Source: an uncultured Burkholderiales bacterium
GTDB lineage: Bacteria; Pseudomonadota; Gammaproteobacteria; Burkholderiales; Burkholderiaceae_E
NCBI GenBank assembly: GCA_903923345.1
Contig: CAIXXI010000242.1
Location: 1 to 10,158, forward strand
DNA length: 10,158 bases
Reading direction: 5' to 3'
Part shown: piece after piece, positions 1-6,968 of the stretch
Layout: each line of letters starts with the position of its first letter
How positions within the stretch are numbered: the stretch's first letter is position 1
Position numbers and translations under genes: made by a program
Notes under the pieces: generated by a model
Seen by the model: the letters and a program-made list of their open reading frames with translations, nothing else
The model's database searches: none
What the model was told of the DNA's origin: nothing

Positions 1-1723
1 CATGCTTGTTGAGCGTCATCGAGGCCTTGGAAACGATGGTTCCGAGCCAGACCACATAGCGATCATTGATCGGTTCATTGATGGAACCACCCACAGCCGG
101 GTCACCGAAGAACTCGTAGCCGGTTGTCTTGACGCTTCCCGTCACCAGTACCTGCCTCGAGAATCGGGTGAACGGGTTGACTTCCTCGATGCGTGCCGGT
201 CCGCCGAATTCCTTGAGGGCACCGTCCAGCGTTGAGTCCCCACCGGTGAGATACAGCCGCCTGGAATGCATGCCCCAGGTTGAACCGGTGATGATCTGCC
301 GCTGTGAATACCAGTCGTCCAGCGAGGCCTGATAAACCAGTTGTCCGTTGGTGCCGTTTTGCGTGAACAGCATCGGCGGCTGATCCGAGATGGGCCGACC
401 GGTGAAGTCCTTGTCAGTGCCGTTCAAGCCGCTACAGGTCAGGATGCCATTACCTATGCTGTCTAAAGGCAGCAGGCCGCCAAGCGAATAGCATCCGGTC
501 TGTCGGGAAAAATGGAACAATCCGCCGGGCGTGCTGCTGCCGCTGTACAGATTGATCATGCCGTCAGACACGGTCTCGGTGGCAAACCGGACTTTCTGCT
601 GGCTGGAATCGAAAAAGATCTGACGAGGCAACCGGGTATCGAGAGGCCTGAACATGGGTGCGCTCAGCGACACATCGCCGCCTGCGAACGCCCAGGGCCG
701 GCTCAGGTCGGCAGGATCAGAAGGGCGCAACCTGAAAACTCGGCCGAATTTGCTCTGAATAGTGCGTCCGTCAACAAGCTGCGGCGCACAGACCGGGTGT
801 GTGGGCTTGGGCGCATCCACTGACCGCTCATAGGCCTCTCCCTCACGGCCCATGTAGATAACCGCCGCGCCACCTTCATCTGTGGCCCAGATCAATTCGG
901 TGGAGGACCCGACAAGCCCCTGGCAATAGTCGTTGCGGCTTTCTTCAAACGAAAAGAAGTCATACACGACGGTCTCGTTGAGGTAGCGAGGGCTCGCTGA
1001 ATCCAGGTTGATGTGGACCAGCATGCCTCGGCCATCGCGGCCGCCCTCATCGGCGAGCAGGATCATCGCTTTGCCGTCGGGCGAGAGCAGCGGCTTGCGG
1101 CTGAAACCGCCGCGAGGCATGTCTTCCACGACCGTGCCGTTCAGGCCTGCGTTATTGCCTACGCCTGCCCTGGACAGCGTCTTAAGCACCTTGAGTGTGT
1201 CGGTGGTCGGATCAAATGAATAGAGCACGGCCATCCCGTAGGTCAGCCCCACATTGCTCATCACGCCATAGAAGCGCCCGTCTGCTGGATTGAAGACCAG
1301 CCCGAACGCACCGGCCTCTGTATCACCTGACCATGGGCGCCCGGTGAAAGTCTTCACCACGGTCGAAACATTGCTTTGAACGGAAACTTGATAGATCTCG
1401 CCCAATTGCCCGCTGCCGCCCCGATTGCTCATCAACCACAGGCTGGTCGCTTCGGCAACCGGAATGGGTTTGTCCGGCACCACCGGAGTGGTGGTGGGAG
1501 GCATCGTCGCACCCTGATTGGTCGGGGTAGTCGAGACTTTCAGGTCGACTACGGACGTCGTGCCATCTTCATGGCGCATCACGGCCTCCGTCACGACCGC
1601 CTCACCTGCTCCGCCAGCATCGTCCGCACCGTTTTGGTGGTGACAGGCTGCAAGAGCCGTCGAAAGCATCAATGCAAGGGGCAGAACACGAAGCCTTTCG
1701 GGCACCGGAAAAGAAGCGGACAT
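1..1723 (-). CDS. Putative secreted lipoprotein with GloVer-like repeats, C-terminus outside window
   Basis: Reading the minus strand from ATG at 1723 gives 574 codons with no stop, running off the left edge. Residues 1-27 look like a lipoprotein signal: Arg10 and Arg12, a hydrophobic stretch (LPLALMLSTALAA) and a lipobox LAAC with Cys27 as the acylated residue. A Gly/Thr/Pro-rich linker follows to about residue 90. The rest is beta-rich, with repeated blocks of the form 'DGrfYGvms...G..Y...LYSFDP' (about 138-182), 'SPDGKAMILLADEGG..GRGML' (about 209-258) and a repeated FTGRP motif (126-130 and 440-444). This recalls the GloVer tandem repeats (YG.T..GG..G.GTVF) of secreted propeller-like proteins, but the match is loose. 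No catalytic motif is visible. It is probably anchored to a membrane by lipid; its function is unknown. No strong Shine-Dalgarno precedes the ATG. It lies 139 bp downstream of the XRE gene and may have its own promoter. Confidence 0.85.
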   Translation of the reverse strand, partial: MSASFPVPERLRVLPLALMLSTALAACHHQNGADDAGGAGEAVVTEAVMRHEDGTTSVVDLKVSTTPTNQGATMPPTTTPVVPDKPIPVAEATSLWLMSNRGGSGQLGEIYQVSVQSNVSTVVKTFTGRPWSGDTEAGAFGLVFNPADGRFYGVMSNVGLTYGMAVLYSFDPTTDTLKVLKTLSRAGVGNNAGLNGTVVEDMPRGGFSRKPLLSPDGKAMILLADEGGRDGRGMLVHINLDSASPRYLNETVVYDFFSFEESRNDYCQGLVGSSTELIWATDEGGAAVIYMGREGEAYERSVDAPKPTHPVCAPQLVDGRTIQSKFGRVFRLRPSDPADLSRPWAFAGGDVSLSAPMFRPLDTRLPRQIFFDSSQQKVRFATETVSDGMINLYSGSSTPGGLFHFSRQTGCYSLGGLLPLDSIGNGILTCSGLNGTDKDFTGRPISDQPPMLFTQNGTNGQLVYQASLDDWYSQRQIITGSTWGMHSRRLYLTGGDSTLDGALKEFGGPARIEEVNPFTRFSRQVLVTGSVKTTGYEFFGDPAVGGSINEPINDRYVVWLGTIVSKASMTLNKH

Positions 1724-1823
1724 GGCTGGCATCTCACGAGAGAGGGGACGCCAAAATTGTCACTGCGCCCTCTATCAAGGGCCATGATTCGCTGATGCAC
1801 GAATGGGTCGATAAGCGCGCCTG

Positions 1824-1845
1824 AGTCCGGCCTACTCGCCGGATT
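1824..1845 (-). terminator. Weak hairpin after the XRE gene
   Basis: TCCGGC (1826-1831) and GCCGGA (1838-1843) form a perfect 6-bp stem with a 6-nt loop, extendable by a G-U and an A-U pair. It starts 18 bp after the XRE stop codon, between that gene and the lipoprotein gene. There is no T-run on either side, so an intrinsic terminator role is doubtful; it may only be a transcript-end or processing hairpin. Confidence 0.25.
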
Positions 1846-1862
1846 GCAGTTCACCGATCCGG

Positions 1863-2372
1863 CTAGGTTCGCTTCTGAACGACGGCATAGACCGCACCGC
1901 GCGCCATCACCGGCACGACCACAGCACCCGCGATGTCCAGCCCTCGGGCAAACGAATACTCCATCACCTCCTCGCATTCGCGGCTCCAGAAGCCCTGTTG
2001 CTCCAGCCGCTCGGCAAATGCCTTGAAATGGGTCCGCTCGTCTTCCGGTGTTTGCTGGTCGACGGACCTTCCCGCAACAAAGCCGCTGCTGGCAGAAGCC
2101 GCAATCACCTGCAGAGTGCGATCGACCAGCAGCATCGGAAACGGGCTGCACTGAACAACCCGCTCGATCCCATTGAGCGACTGCAAGCCGGCCGCATCAG
2201 CCAATGCCTCGAGCTTTCGTTGTGCGGCAAAGCCCGGTTGTACGGTGCCGCGCTCCCATCGCGACACGGTTGCCTGGTCGGTCTGGAGTTGCTCGGCAAG
2301 CGCCTCCTGGCTCCAGTGCCTGTGTTCCCGAAGCTGTCTGATCAATGCCTGCCAGCTGTCCGGATGCCTCAC
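1863..2372 (-). CDS. XRE-family HTH regulator with C-terminal PAS-like domain
   Basis: A 169-residue protein. Residues 7-62 form a classical Cro/cI helix-turn-helix: a LIRQLREHRHWSQEALAEQL helix pair, then recognition helix TDQATVSRWERG (31-42) and a closing helix through ALADAAG. Residues about 68-169 (NGIERVVQCSPFPMLLVD... to VVVPVMARGAVYAVV) have the strand and helix pattern of a small PAS-like sensor, which is an inference from pattern only. It likely binds DNA as a dimer and reads a small ligand or its own C-terminal domain. The start is GTG at 2372 because TGAGG lies 8 nt before it; the in-frame GTG at 2381 (three residues longer) has no such site. It follows the dienelactone hydrolase gene by 46 bp on the same strand, so the two are probably cotranscribed and it may regulate that gene or the divergent crotonase. 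Confidence 0.85.
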   Translation of the reverse strand: MRHPDSWQALIRQLREHRHWSQEALAEQLQTDQATVSRWERGTVQPGFAAQRKLEALADAAGLQSLNGIERVVQCSPFPMLLVDRTLQVIAASASSGFVAGRSVDQQTPEDERTHFKAFAERLEQQGFWSRECEEVMEYSFARGLDIAGAVVVPVMARGAVYAVVQKRT

Positions 2373-2380
2373 GGGGAGCA

Positions 2381-2385
2381 CCTCA
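2381..2385 (-). promoter_or_regulatory. Ribosome binding site deciding the XRE start
   Basis: TGAGG on the minus strand, 8 nt before GTG at 2372. It overlaps the alternative GTG at 2381, which therefore lacks its own site. Confidence 0.5.
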
Positions 2386-2418
2386 GCGGGCAGTGTTGAA
2401 TCGCAAGCCGATCAGACT

Positions 2419-3150
2419 TCACTGCTGCAGATTGCGTCTGAACAGATCGAACAGACGAACCCAATGCCGCTCGGCACTGGGCTTGTCATAGATGCCTGCA
2501 CGCAGCGGGAATGCAAAGCCATGATGAGCCCCCGGGTACCACTCGAGGCGATAGTTCACCTTGGCCGTTTTGAGCGCCGACTCCAGCGTGGCGACGGTTT
2601 CGGGCGGTGCCCATTTGTCAATTTCAGCACAGGCCAGATAGGTCTCGCATTTCACGCGGTCGAGCATCTTGTGCGGGGAATCATCCCGATCGGTGACCAG
2701 GTTGGCGCCATAAATTGAAGCCACACAACGCAGTCTCGGGTGGTGCGCCGCCGCAGCGATCACGAAGGGACCGCTCATGCAGTAGCCGACCGCACCGATG
2801 TGGGTCTTGTCGGCAGCCGGTTGTGCATCAACGTAATCAAGCATGGCTTTCGTGTCCTGCACGATCATGCCGTTGCTGAGGCTGCGCATGTGCTCGAACA
2901 TGATGTTCATGCTCGCGTCGTCGCGGGCAGGCAGTTCGTAGGCGCTGACCCGTCGGTAATACAGGTTGGGCAGCACCACGAAATAGCCGACCGCTGCAAT
3001 GCGCCGCGCCATGTCGTGAAGCTCCTCACGCTTGCCCGGCGCATCCATGTAGAACAATACGACGGGGTGCGGACCGCCTTCGTCCGGGTACACAACGAAG
3101 GTCTGCATTGCGCCATCCTGGGTCTGGATGTCGATGTGATGTTCGATCAT
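2419..3150 (-). CDS. Dienelactone hydrolase family protein
   Basis: A 243-residue alpha/beta hydrolase, the usual length for the family. Nucleophile Cys124 sits in GYCMSG, Asp178 in AEIDKWAP and His210 in GAHHGF, giving the Cys-Asp-His triad of carboxymethylenebutenolidases. The classic Glu36 region (QEIFG in chlorocatechol-pathway enzymes) is replaced by FYMDAPGKR (33-41), which puts it in a divergent branch, so activity on dienelactone itself is uncertain; an ester or lactone substrate is a safer guess. No signal peptide, so cytoplasmic. AGGAG lies just before the ATG. It is divergent from the crotonase gene across 117 bp, and is followed at 46 bp by the XRE regulator. The context suggests hydrolysis of an ester or lactone in the same catabolic programme as the CoA enzymes. 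Confidence 0.92.
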   Translation of the reverse strand: MIEHHIDIQTQDGAMQTFVVYPDEGGPHPVVLFYMDAPGKREELHDMARRIAAVGYFVVLPNLYYRRVSAYELPARDDASMNIMFEHMRSLSNGMIVQDTKAMLDYVDAQPAADKTHIGAVGYCMSGPFVIAAAAHHPRLRCVASIYGANLVTDRDDSPHKMLDRVKCETYLACAEIDKWAPPETVATLESALKTAKVNYRLEWYPGAHHGFAFPLRAGIYDKPSAERHWVRLFDLFRRNLQQ

Positions 3151-3267
3151 GGAATGGTCTCCTCTGGTTCTATGGTTCGATGGCCGGTCGGCCCGGTGCC
3201 CGCTGACTTATGATGCCTCCAGGCTCGTGTTCGGAATGAACCATAACAGGACGCAAGGAGACATTTC
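3151..3267. promoter_or_regulatory. Divergent promoter region between hydrolase and crotonase genes
   Basis: This 117-bp gap separates two genes reading away from each other, so it should hold a promoter for each. No convincing -35/-10 pair stands out; CATAAC at 3242-3247 is a possible weak -10 for the crotonase gene. The gap contains a perfect palindrome GGCCG-GT-CGGCC (3182-3193) and, next to it, a tandem TGGTTCTA/TGGTTCGA direct repeat (about 3165-3180). Either could be an operator for the nearby XRE regulator. Confidence 0.5.
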
Positions 3268-4041
3268 ATGCAAACCGAATTCTGCATCGTCGAGAAGGCC
3301 AATCACATCATGACGGTCCGGCTCAACCGGCCAGATCGCCTCAATGCCATGCATCCACCCGGCAATCTGGAACTCGCCAGGGTGTTTGATGACTTTGCGG
3401 CCGACGATGACATGTGGGTGGCCATCATTACCGGTGAAGGCCGGGGTTTTTGCGCCGGAAATGACCTGCGCTATCAGGCTGAAGGCGGCGCACGCCCGCC
3501 GATGCCGCTGGGTTTCAACGGCCTGACCGCTCGCTTCGATCTGACCAAGCCTGTGCTGGCTGCGGTCAATGGTGTGGCCATGGGCGGGGGCTTCGAGACG
3601 GCCCTGGCCTGTGATCTGATCATCGCCTCCGACAAGGCCACCTTCGCACTGCCCGAGCCGAAGGTCGGCCTGGCCGCGCTGGCCGGTGGCCTGAACCGAC
3701 TGCCTCGGGTGATCGGCCCGAAGCGTGCACTGGGCATGATCCTGACCGGCCGCCATGTCTCGGCACAGGAAGGCTACGACTTGGGCTTCGTCAATGAAGT
3801 GGCGCCGCACGAGCAACTGATGGAGCGCACGATGGCCTGGGCGCATCAGATCCTGGAGTGTTCGCCACTCTCGATTCGTGCCAGCAAGGATGTGGTCTAT
3901 CGCAGCCTGAGCACGGCTTCACTGCAGGAGTCGATGGAGGCCACCTACGACTCGGTGCTCAAACTGCGCTCAAGCGAAGACTTCATCGAAGGGCCGAAAG
4001 CCTTTGCAGAAAAACGCAAGCCCAACTGGAAGGGCCGCTGA
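3268..4041 (+). CDS. Enoyl-CoA hydratase/isomerase family protein (crotonase)
   Basis: A 257-residue protein of typical crotonase length. The oxyanion-hole segments are GRGFCAGND (58-66) and NGVAMGGGFE (101-110). Both acid residues of classical enoyl-CoA hydratases are kept: Glu110 (rat Glu144 position, GGGFE) and Glu130 (rat Glu164 position, ALPEPKVGL), so hydratase activity on a 2-enoyl-CoA is plausible, though isomerase or another crotonase reaction is not excluded. The C-terminal helices end with FAEKRKPNWKGR, a common crotonase ending. AAGGAG (3255-3260) lies 7 nt before the ATG. The gene stands alone on the plus strand, divergent from the hydrolase and convergent with the double-hotdog gene, ending at a shared hairpin. 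It is cytoplasmic. It likely contributes a hydration step to the CoA-thioester pathway coded on the other strand. Confidence 0.95.
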   Translation: MQTEFCIVEKANHIMTVRLNRPDRLNAMHPPGNLELARVFDDFAADDDMWVAIITGEGRGFCAGNDLRYQAEGGARPPMPLGFNGLTARFDLTKPVLAAVNGVAMGGGFETALACDLIIASDKATFALPEPKVGLAALAGGLNRLPRVIGPKRALGMILTGRHVSAQEGYDLGFVNEVAPHEQLMERTMAWAHQILECSPLSIRASKDVVYRSLSTASLQESMEATYDSVLKLRSSEDFIEGPKAFAEKRKPNWKGR

Positions 4042-4053
4042 GCCACTCTGGCA

Positions 4054-4079
4054 GCGTGGGGCGCACCGCAGCCCCACGC
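4054..4079. terminator. Shared hairpin terminator between convergent genes
   Basis: GCGTGGGGC (4054-4062) and GCCCCACGC (4071-4079) form a perfect 9-bp stem with an 8-nt loop. It lies 12 bp after the crotonase stop and 4 bp after the stop of the converging hotdog gene. The strength and position suggest a bidirectional terminator. A T-run is missing on both strands, so it is not a textbook intrinsic terminator. Confidence 0.6.
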
Positions 4080-4083
4080 GTGT

Positions 4084-5019
4084 TCAGCGCGTCTCACTGA
4101 GCTGCGCCAGTTCCTGCGCATAGGGTTTGTACGATGCCTTGAGCGTGGCGCTGTTCAAGAGCATCTCGGCCTTCAGGTGGGAGCCGGTTGCATCGAAGAT
4201 GCGACTCAGTGTCCAGAACGATTCAGTGCGACGGCTGTCCGAGACCGCCACGACCTCACGGCGCACCAGGTACGACTCACCCACAAACAGCGGCCCGTCG
4301 ATCATCCTGACCTGCAGATCGGCAAACAGGCCGATCGCAGGGCCTTTCACCGGAAAGCGCGCTTTGCGGCTCGAGGCATTGACCAGCACACTCACCATCT
4401 CAAAGGGAATGATGGGGCGGCCCCAGGGCGACGCGTCAGCATCCGAATACCACGGCGAGTTCTCCGTGATGCAGGCCAGTTTCTGACGCAGCGTGAAGGG
4501 ATACAGATCGCCCATGTGCTGATCCATCCCCATGCTGACCGGCTCGTCCTGTGCGCCGGTCATGCCCACTCGAATGTCACGCAGGATGACCAGCGTGCCG
4601 GTTGGCCGAAGCCTCGCCATCCGTTCTTCGAGCAGGGTCTGACCGTGATCGGGTCCAATGCTGGCCGACGCCTCGAGCACCGGCGTGCCATCGGACTTCT
4701 CGGCACGGATGCGGGTACGTGTGGCGCCCGGGGCCGGCATCTCCACGAAGGCGCGGACCTGCTCACCCTCGACGACCATGTTCAGGTAGTGCGAGGAGAT
4801 ACAACCGCGCTCGAACCAGGCGCGCCCCCACACCCGCGCAAGCAGCGGATCAAACTGGCTGAAGTGAGTGGGCCCCTCGATCGGCGCGGCCCTGAAACCC
4901 AAACCCTGCGCCATGCTGTCATCGTGCAGCGATACATGACCGTCGTACTGCTGATCGGCCAGCATCTGCCTGGGGCTGCGCAGCGGACCGCTCAAGGTCA
5001 GCTCGGTATCAAAGCTCAT
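4084..5019 (-). CDS. Putative double-hotdog-fold (MaoC-like) protein
   Basis: A 311-residue protein of about the length of two fused hotdog domains. The first half (about 25-135) carries GPTHFSQFDPLLARVWG (49-65) then a CISSHYLNMVVEGE segment, like the central helix and strand of a hotdog. The second half (about 200-300) has GRPIIPFEMVSVLVN, then DGPLFVGESYLVRREVV (241-257), SRRTE and a strand ending in LKASY. The MaoC/R-hydratase signature (a GD.NP.H core) is not visible; His52 followed by Asp57 in HFSQFDP is the nearest analogue. Function could be a hydratase, a thioesterase or CoA-thioester binding. The start is ATG at 5019 because AAGGAG sits 7 nt upstream; the longer frame from 5106 would overlap the preceding gene. 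It is the last gene of the five-gene operon, 56 bp after the CoA-transferase. Confidence 0.8.
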   Translation of the reverse strand: MSFDTELTLSGPLRSPRQMLADQQYDGHVSLHDDSMAQGLGFRAAPIEGPTHFSQFDPLLARVWGRAWFERGCISSHYLNMVVEGEQVRAFVEMPAPGATRTRIRAEKSDGTPVLEASASIGPDHGQTLLEERMARLRPTGTLVILRDIRVGMTGAQDEPVSMGMDQHMGDLYPFTLRQKLACITENSPWYSDADASPWGRPIIPFEMVSVLVNASSRKARFPVKGPAIGLFADLQVRMIDGPLFVGESYLVRREVVAVSDSRRTESFWTLSRIFDATGSHLKAEMLLNSATLKASYKPYAQELAQLSETR

Positions 5020-5026
5020 GTCGGGT

Positions 5027-5032
5027 CTCCTT
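5027..5032 (-). promoter_or_regulatory. Ribosome binding site deciding the hotdog-gene start
   Basis: AAGGAG on the minus strand, 7 nt before ATG at 5019. It rules against the in-frame start at 5106, which would overlap the CoA-transferase gene. Confidence 0.8.
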
Positions 5033-5075
5033 CGGGTCTGGGAACGCGCGTTGAAATCAGCCCATGCCAATGCCT

Positions 5076-6275
5076 TCAGGACTGGCGAACGGTGCCGGAC
5101 TCGCACAGTGCATCGATTTCAGCTGGCGTGAATCCGGCCTCACTGAGCACGAGGCGTGAATCACGCCCCACGGTTTCAGGTGCCCGGGAGGGTACCCGCT
5201 TGGGGCGACCGACCAGCTCGATTGGACTGTTGACGGTCAGGCCTTCGCCCTCGGCATAGGGCACCAGCGCACCCACCGCTCGCATCTGAGCATCGGTTGC
5301 GAGGTCGGCCAGCGAACCAATCAGGCTGAAGGTGATTCCGACCGCATCGAGCCGCTCTCGCCAATGGGCCAGAGGCATGCTGACAAAACGCTGATCAAAA
5401 ACCGCGATGAGTGCGTCATGATGGATCGCCCGGGCATCGGCCGTGGCGAAGCGCGGATCCCCTGCGAGCTCAGGTCTTTCCAGAGCCTCACACAGCGCCG
5501 GAAACTGACGTTCGTTGAGGATCGTGATGTTGATCCAGCGACCATCCGCACACTGGTAGATGTTTGCAATCGGATTCGGTGCCTGCTCTCGCGGCGCACG
5601 CAACGGCGGTGGCGTGCCGTTCAATGCAGCCTGAGCGAATGACCCATTGGCCCATAAGCCGTTGGCCATGAGTGAACTGCGAACTTCGCCACCTCGCCCC
5701 GATCGCTCTCGCAGGTACAAGGCGGTCATGATCGCGCCGTACAGCGCCATCGCACTGGGATGGTCACCCATGCCAGTGACCGAGCGGGTGGGCGCTGAGG
5801 TGTGATCAGCCTTGACCAGGTCTGCCAGACCTGAACGCGCCCAGTAGGCGGTCGCATCGAAGCCGGTCTTGTCTGCTTCATCCCCCGACTCACCGTAGGC
5901 GGTCATCGAGGCATAGATCAGCCTCGGAAATGCAGCGCACAGGGTGTGCGCGTCAATGCCCAGACGTCTTCGAGCCGGTAGCGGCAAGTTCGTGATGAAG
6001 ACATCCGTCGTGGCCAGCAGCCGATGCAGCACGGCGATCCCTTCGGGTCGCTTCAGATCGAGCGACAGGCTGCGCTTGTTTCGGGAATCCAGATCCCAGG
6101 GGTAGCTGACGCCGGGCACGAGCCTGCGAAAGGGATCTCCCTCGGGGGGCTCGATCTTGATGACATCGGCTCCAAAGTCGGACAGGACGGTCGCTGCGGC
6201 CGGCCCGGCGATGTAGCTGGCACAGTCGAGGACTCGCAAGGCTGAAAGCGGCAGATCGGCGGATGGCTGGCTCAT
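5076..6275 (-). CDS. CaiB/BaiF family III CoA-transferase
   Basis: A 399-residue protein of the normal length for family III CoA-transferases, which move CoA between carboxylic acids through a mixed anhydride on an aspartate. The N-terminal signature LRVLDCASYIAGPAAATVLSDFGADVIKIEPPEGDP is split here as residues 13-32 (ending in TVLS) and 33-48. NKRSLSLDLKRPEG (66-79) follows. The catalytic Asp is Asp171 in TGMGDHPSAM, matching Asp169 of formyl-CoA transferase. The C-terminal domain has ANIYQCADGRWINI and a closing helix after PSRAPETVGRDS. The start ATG at 6275 has AGGA 5 nt upstream. It lies between the Nudix gene (60 bp) and the hotdog gene (56 bp). It probably activates the pathway's acid with CoA taken from another thioester; donor and acceptor cannot be told from sequence. 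Confidence 0.95.
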   Translation of the reverse strand: MSQPSADLPLSALRVLDCASYIAGPAAATVLSDFGADVIKIEPPEGDPFRRLVPGVSYPWDLDSRNKRSLSLDLKRPEGIAVLHRLLATTDVFITNLPLPARRRLGIDAHTLCAAFPRLIYASMTAYGESGDEADKTGFDATAYWARSGLADLVKADHTSAPTRSVTGMGDHPSAMALYGAIMTALYLRERSGRGGEVRSSLMANGLWANGSFAQAALNGTPPPLRAPREQAPNPIANIYQCADGRWINITILNERQFPALCEALERPELAGDPRFATADARAIHHDALIAVFDQRFVSMPLAHWRERLDAVGITFSLIGSLADLATDAQMRAVGALVPYAEGEGLTVNSPIELVGRPKRVPSRAPETVGRDSRLVLSEAGFTPAEIDALCESGTVRQS

Positions 6276-6335
6276 GATGTCCTGGTATGGGGGTGTCGCG
6301 TGTCGCTCGCAGGTGCGGTGAGATCAGCCCCTGCG

Positions 6336-6968
6336 CTATCTCCAGGCAAACACCGGCTGTTCGAGGTGGTGGACTCGCGTGATACGGCCTGCGGCCAGCT
6401 CGCGAAACTGATAGACCACCGCCGCGGTCGGTGCATGGATGCGATCGCCATTGATGGCCACTCGCACCACTGGCCGGTCACTTTCGGGAATCTCGACGAA
6501 ATCCACTGCATCGTGCGCGAGAATCTGGTCCAGTCCGATTCGGTAGGCATGAGCCACTTCATCGGGGTTGGGGACGAGCCTTGCACCCTGCCCCGCCCAG
6601 ACCACGACCGGCGTGATCAGGTAGCCCGAGCGCGTAACGTAGTCATCGAGCAGGCCGAGCACCGCATCCTCGGACAGGAGCAGTCCGACCTCCTCATGCA
6701 ACTCGCGCAGTGCCGCTTGCGTGGGCGATTCGCCTTCGTCGAGCCGACCTCCCGGCAGTGCCCATTGACCGGCATGGTTACGAAGCTTTGAGGTGCGCCG
6801 GGTCAGAACGAAGGCTGCATCGGACGGGTCATCGCCTTCAATCAACGCGATGGCCACGGCCGCACGCTTGAGCGTCGGCCCCTGATCGGCCTGAGTCTCG
6901 ATGCGCTCGAACTGCTTGAACCCATCACTGAGACTGCGTCGCAGCGCATCGTCAAAGGCGCGCTTCAC
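6336..6968 (-). CDS. Nudix hydrolase, CoA pyrophosphatase type
   Basis: A 210-residue protein. It has a complete Nudix box from Gly74 to Leu96 (GX5EX7REUXEEXGU: Gly74, Glu80, Arg88, Glu89, Glu92, Glu93, Gly95), which binds the catalytic metals. Just before it, LTRRTSKLRNHAGQWALPGG (55-74) matches the CoA-specific NuCoA motif LLTxR..xxxRxxxGxxxFPGG apart from T for S/A and L for F. The family splits CoA and its derivatives into 3',5'-ADP and 4'-phosphopantetheine (or acyl-phosphopantetheine). The start is GTG at 6968, whose GTGA overlaps the TGA of the preceding SDR by 4 bp, so translation is likely coupled; no good Shine-Dalgarno is seen. The longer frame from 7040 would run far into the SDR gene. 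Its place within a CoA-thioester operon suggests removal of dead-end or toxic CoA intermediates. Confidence 0.92.
   Translation of the reverse strand: MKRAFDDALRRSLSDGFKQFERIETQADQGPTLKRAAVAIALIEGDDPSDAAFVLTRRTSKLRNHAGQWALPGGRLDEGESPTQAALRELHEEVGLLLSEDAVLGLLDDYVTRSGYLITPVVVWAGQGARLVPNPDEVAHAYRIGLDQILAHDAVDFVEIPESDRPVVRVAINGDRIHAPTAAVVYQFRELAAGRITRVHHLEQPVFAWR

Noticed and set aside
1669..2151. Minus-strand 160-codon frame between regulator and lipoprotein
   Set aside because: It overlaps the XRE gene in another frame and the lipoprotein start, is Cys/Arg-rich, and has no motif.
2173..2718. Plus-strand 181-codon frame opposite the regulator and hydrolase genes
   Set aside because: It spans two real genes on the other strand, including their junction, and looks like a shadow frame.
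3208..3846. Minus-strand open frame of 212 codons opposite the crotonase gene
   Set aside because: The crotonase motifs and AAGGAG site are unambiguous on the plus strand; the antisense product has no family features.
5020..5106. N-terminal extension of the hotdog gene
   Set aside because: The extra 29 residues are Arg-rich, overlap the upstream gene's end, and lack a ribosome binding site.
4177..5259. Plus-strand open frame of 360 codons opposite the hotdog gene
   Set aside because: It is antisense to a gene with a clear ribosome binding site and fold, is rich in Arg, His and Pro as shadow frames in GC-rich DNA are, and shows no recognisable motif.
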